A DNA stretch of 5,996 nucleotides from Pseudomonadota bacterium (lineage in GTDB: Bacteria > Pseudomonadota > Alphaproteobacteria > Acetobacterales > Acetobacteraceae). The stretch spans positions 1 through 5,996 of the forward strand of contig JAJZFF010000661.1 in assembly GCA_021805485.1 (NCBI GenBank). Reading direction: 5' to 3'. This document shows positions 5,496 to 5,996 of this stretch, piece by piece; within the stretch, counting starts at the first letter, position 1; every line of letters begins with the position of its first letter. The notes below the pieces were generated by a model. That model ran no database searches. It saw only the letters and a list, made by a program, of their open reading frames with translations, and was not told the DNA's origin. The position numbers were made by a program, and so were the translations under genes.

Positions 5496-5720
5496 TCATG
5501 TTCGCCACTTCAAGCTGCAGGCGCACGGGCCGGCCTCGTAGTAGAACCGCAGCTCCGCCCCAGCCCGCGCCAGTTTGGCAGCCAGCCCCTTCAGGGCGGT
5601 GGGCGTGTTCGCGATCTTGCCATGCTCGCGCACTGCATCCCGCCTGCCAATCTCGGCCAGCGCCACCGCAATCGTCTCCTTGTGCACATCGAGGCCGACG
5701 TAAGTGATAGCCTTCTCCAT
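5496..5720 (-). pseudogene. IS110-family recombinase, N-terminal fragment
   Basis: ATG 5720 follows AGGAG (5732-5728, 7-base gap) and opens MEKAITYVGLDVHKETIAVA, the start of the DEDD (RuvC-like) domain of IS110 recombinases. D11 in GLDVHK and E62 in FYYEAGPC are the first two acidic catalytic residues. Family similarity runs to C66 (about 5523). The frame then passes into eight unrelated residues and stops at 5496. Intact proteins are about 320-400 residues with a second acidic pair and a C-terminal serine-containing domain, all missing, so this copy is inactive. A longer frame from ATG 5783 lies inside the structured leader and is not favoured. Confidence 0.87.
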
Positions 5721-5820
5721 GACCCGTCTCCTATGCATGAGGCCAGGCACCGGCCATCCGGTGCAACCCTCGAAAACCTGCATACTGTGAGACGGGTCGC
5801 CCCTATCTCAGGCGAACATC
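5721..5820 (-). ncRNA. Structured left end of the IS110 remnant, possible bridge RNA region
   Basis: Immediately before the recombinase ATG lies a nested hairpin. GACCCGTCTC (5721-5730) pairs with GAGACGGGTC (5789-5798), TATGCA (5732-5737) with TGCATA (5779-5784), and GCACCGG (5747-5753) with CCGGTGC (5758-5764) around a 4-base loop. The outer stem covers half of the recombinase Shine-Dalgarno, so it could also control translation. In IS110-group elements the non-coding end upstream of the recombinase encodes the bridge RNA with internal loops that specify target and donor DNA; the position and stem-with-internal-loop form fit that. Whether this is one of the bridge loops, and where the RNA begins, cannot be settled by eye. 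Confidence 0.4.
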
Positions 5821-5857
5821 TGGTCTACTGGATAAGCCCAAACTTGCATACCCAGAG

Positions 5858-5884
5858 GGGTCACGGTTGGACGCGAATTGACAC
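5858..5884 (-). repeat. IS21-like terminal sequence
   Basis: Read on the minus strand from 5884, the DNA begins TGTCAATTCGCGTCC and reaches GTGACCCC. This resembles ends of IS21-family elements, which start with TG and carry a TGACCCC-like inner block. The recombinase coding frame on the other side stops exactly at this point, supporting a real element boundary. No istA or istB coding sequence follows, so at most a stub remains. Recognition is from memory of terminus style. Confidence 0.3.
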
Positions 5885-5885
5885 C

Positions 5886-5994
5886 ATAAGGCGCACCACG
5901 TCCGTCGGCGTCGCCGCGGCGAGCGGCCGAAGAAGCGGTCGAACTTGGCCACGGCGTGGACATAGGATCGCTGGGTTGCCGGCGACAGGTTGCG
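5886..5994 (-). pseudogene. Tyrosine recombinase (phage-type integrase) N-terminal fragment
   Basis: On the minus strand, RNLSPATQRSYVHAVAKFDR followed by FFGRSP (5994-5917) matches the N-terminal core-binding, SAM-like domain of XerC/D-type tyrosine recombinases, with the S-P-x-T-x-x-x-Y pattern and F-x-x-F-x-G-R-S-P end. The expected following segment appears in a shifted frame as ATPTDVVRLMV up to about 5886, so a small indel has broken the gene. Similarity then stops at the IS21-like end. The start codon lies beyond the right edge or just outside it. The catalytic domain is absent. Confidence 0.65.
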
Positions 5995-5996
5995 GA

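Larger units (their letters stand above)
5478..5820 (-). mobile_element. Internally deleted IS110-family element
   Basis: The segment carries the first 66 codons of an IS110-family recombinase and its upstream non-coding end, but lacks the rest of the gene. The two edges resemble each other. On the plus strand, GGGTC then about CCCTAT then CTCA occurs at about 5478-5497 and again at about 5794-5810. ATGTTCGCC (5498-5506) is the inverse of GGCGAACAT (5811-5819). This fits a deletion derivative that kept both ends and lost most of the recombinase. Boundaries are estimates. IS110 elements do not have conventional terminal inverted repeats, so the short repeats are suggestive only. Confidence 0.5.

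Noticed and set aside
5080..5541. 153-codon plus-strand frame as a single gene
   Set aside because: Only its middle part (about 5365-5475) is real: the shifted continuation of the ArdC remnant. Its upstream part is the palindrome region and its downstream part is IS110 DNA.
1..5996. tRNA, rRNA or CRISPR array
   Set aside because: No cloverleaf, rRNA-like stretch or regularly spaced direct repeats were seen.

Overview
The window is GC-rich and reads as chromosomal or plasmid DNA of a proteobacterium, most likely an alphaproteobacterium (rhizobial or acetic-acid/methylotroph-like lineages would fit). The basis is base composition, GTG starts, the protein styles, and the ArdC/IS110/IS256/Tn3 remnants typical of accessory regions in that class. 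Species cannot be named from this sequence.

Layout, left to right. (1) Positions 1-173, minus strand: a fragment of a Tn3-family transposase running off the left edge, then about 200 bases without a supported gene. (2) Positions 385-2600, minus strand: two tightly coupled folate-pathway genes, pabB (aminodeoxychorismate synthase component I) and pabC (aminodeoxychorismate lyase), with a 4-base ATGA overlap. A possible 15-codon leader ORF overlaps the pabB start in the same way. (3) Positions 2708-3041: a frameshifted, truncated IS256 (Mutator)-family transposase remnant. (4) Positions 3058-4888, plus strand, the centrepiece: tandem palindromes, a candidate promoter, a clear cobalamin riboswitch, a candidate SD-sequestering expression platform, a 46-codon gene not picked up by ordinary ORF length cutoffs, and a radical SAM/SPASM enzyme whose GTG start overlaps the small gene's stop (GTGA). 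This looks like a B12-riboswitch-controlled RiPP precursor plus peptide-modifying enzyme pair. I recall it from family databases as CbpA/CbpB; its product and function are, to my knowledge, unknown. (5) Positions 4889-5284: non-coding, with a 13-bp hairpin and a large nested palindrome. (6) Positions 5285-5996: a mobile-DNA graveyard. It holds the start of an ArdC-type anti-restriction gene broken by an internal deletion, an internally deleted IS110-family element that keeps its structured left end, an IS21-like terminus, and the N-terminal part of a tyrosine recombinase interrupted at that terminus.

How they work together. PabB and PabC make p-aminobenzoate from chorismate; a PabA glutaminase is not in the window. 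The riboswitch would let adenosylcobalamin (or a related cobalamin) control translation of the precursor peptide, and through stop/start coupling the enzyme that modifies it. No exporter, protease or second modifying enzyme is visible next to the pair, so either the cassette is minimal or its partners lie elsewhere. Transposon debris on both sides suggests the cassette sits in a mobile or formerly mobile region.
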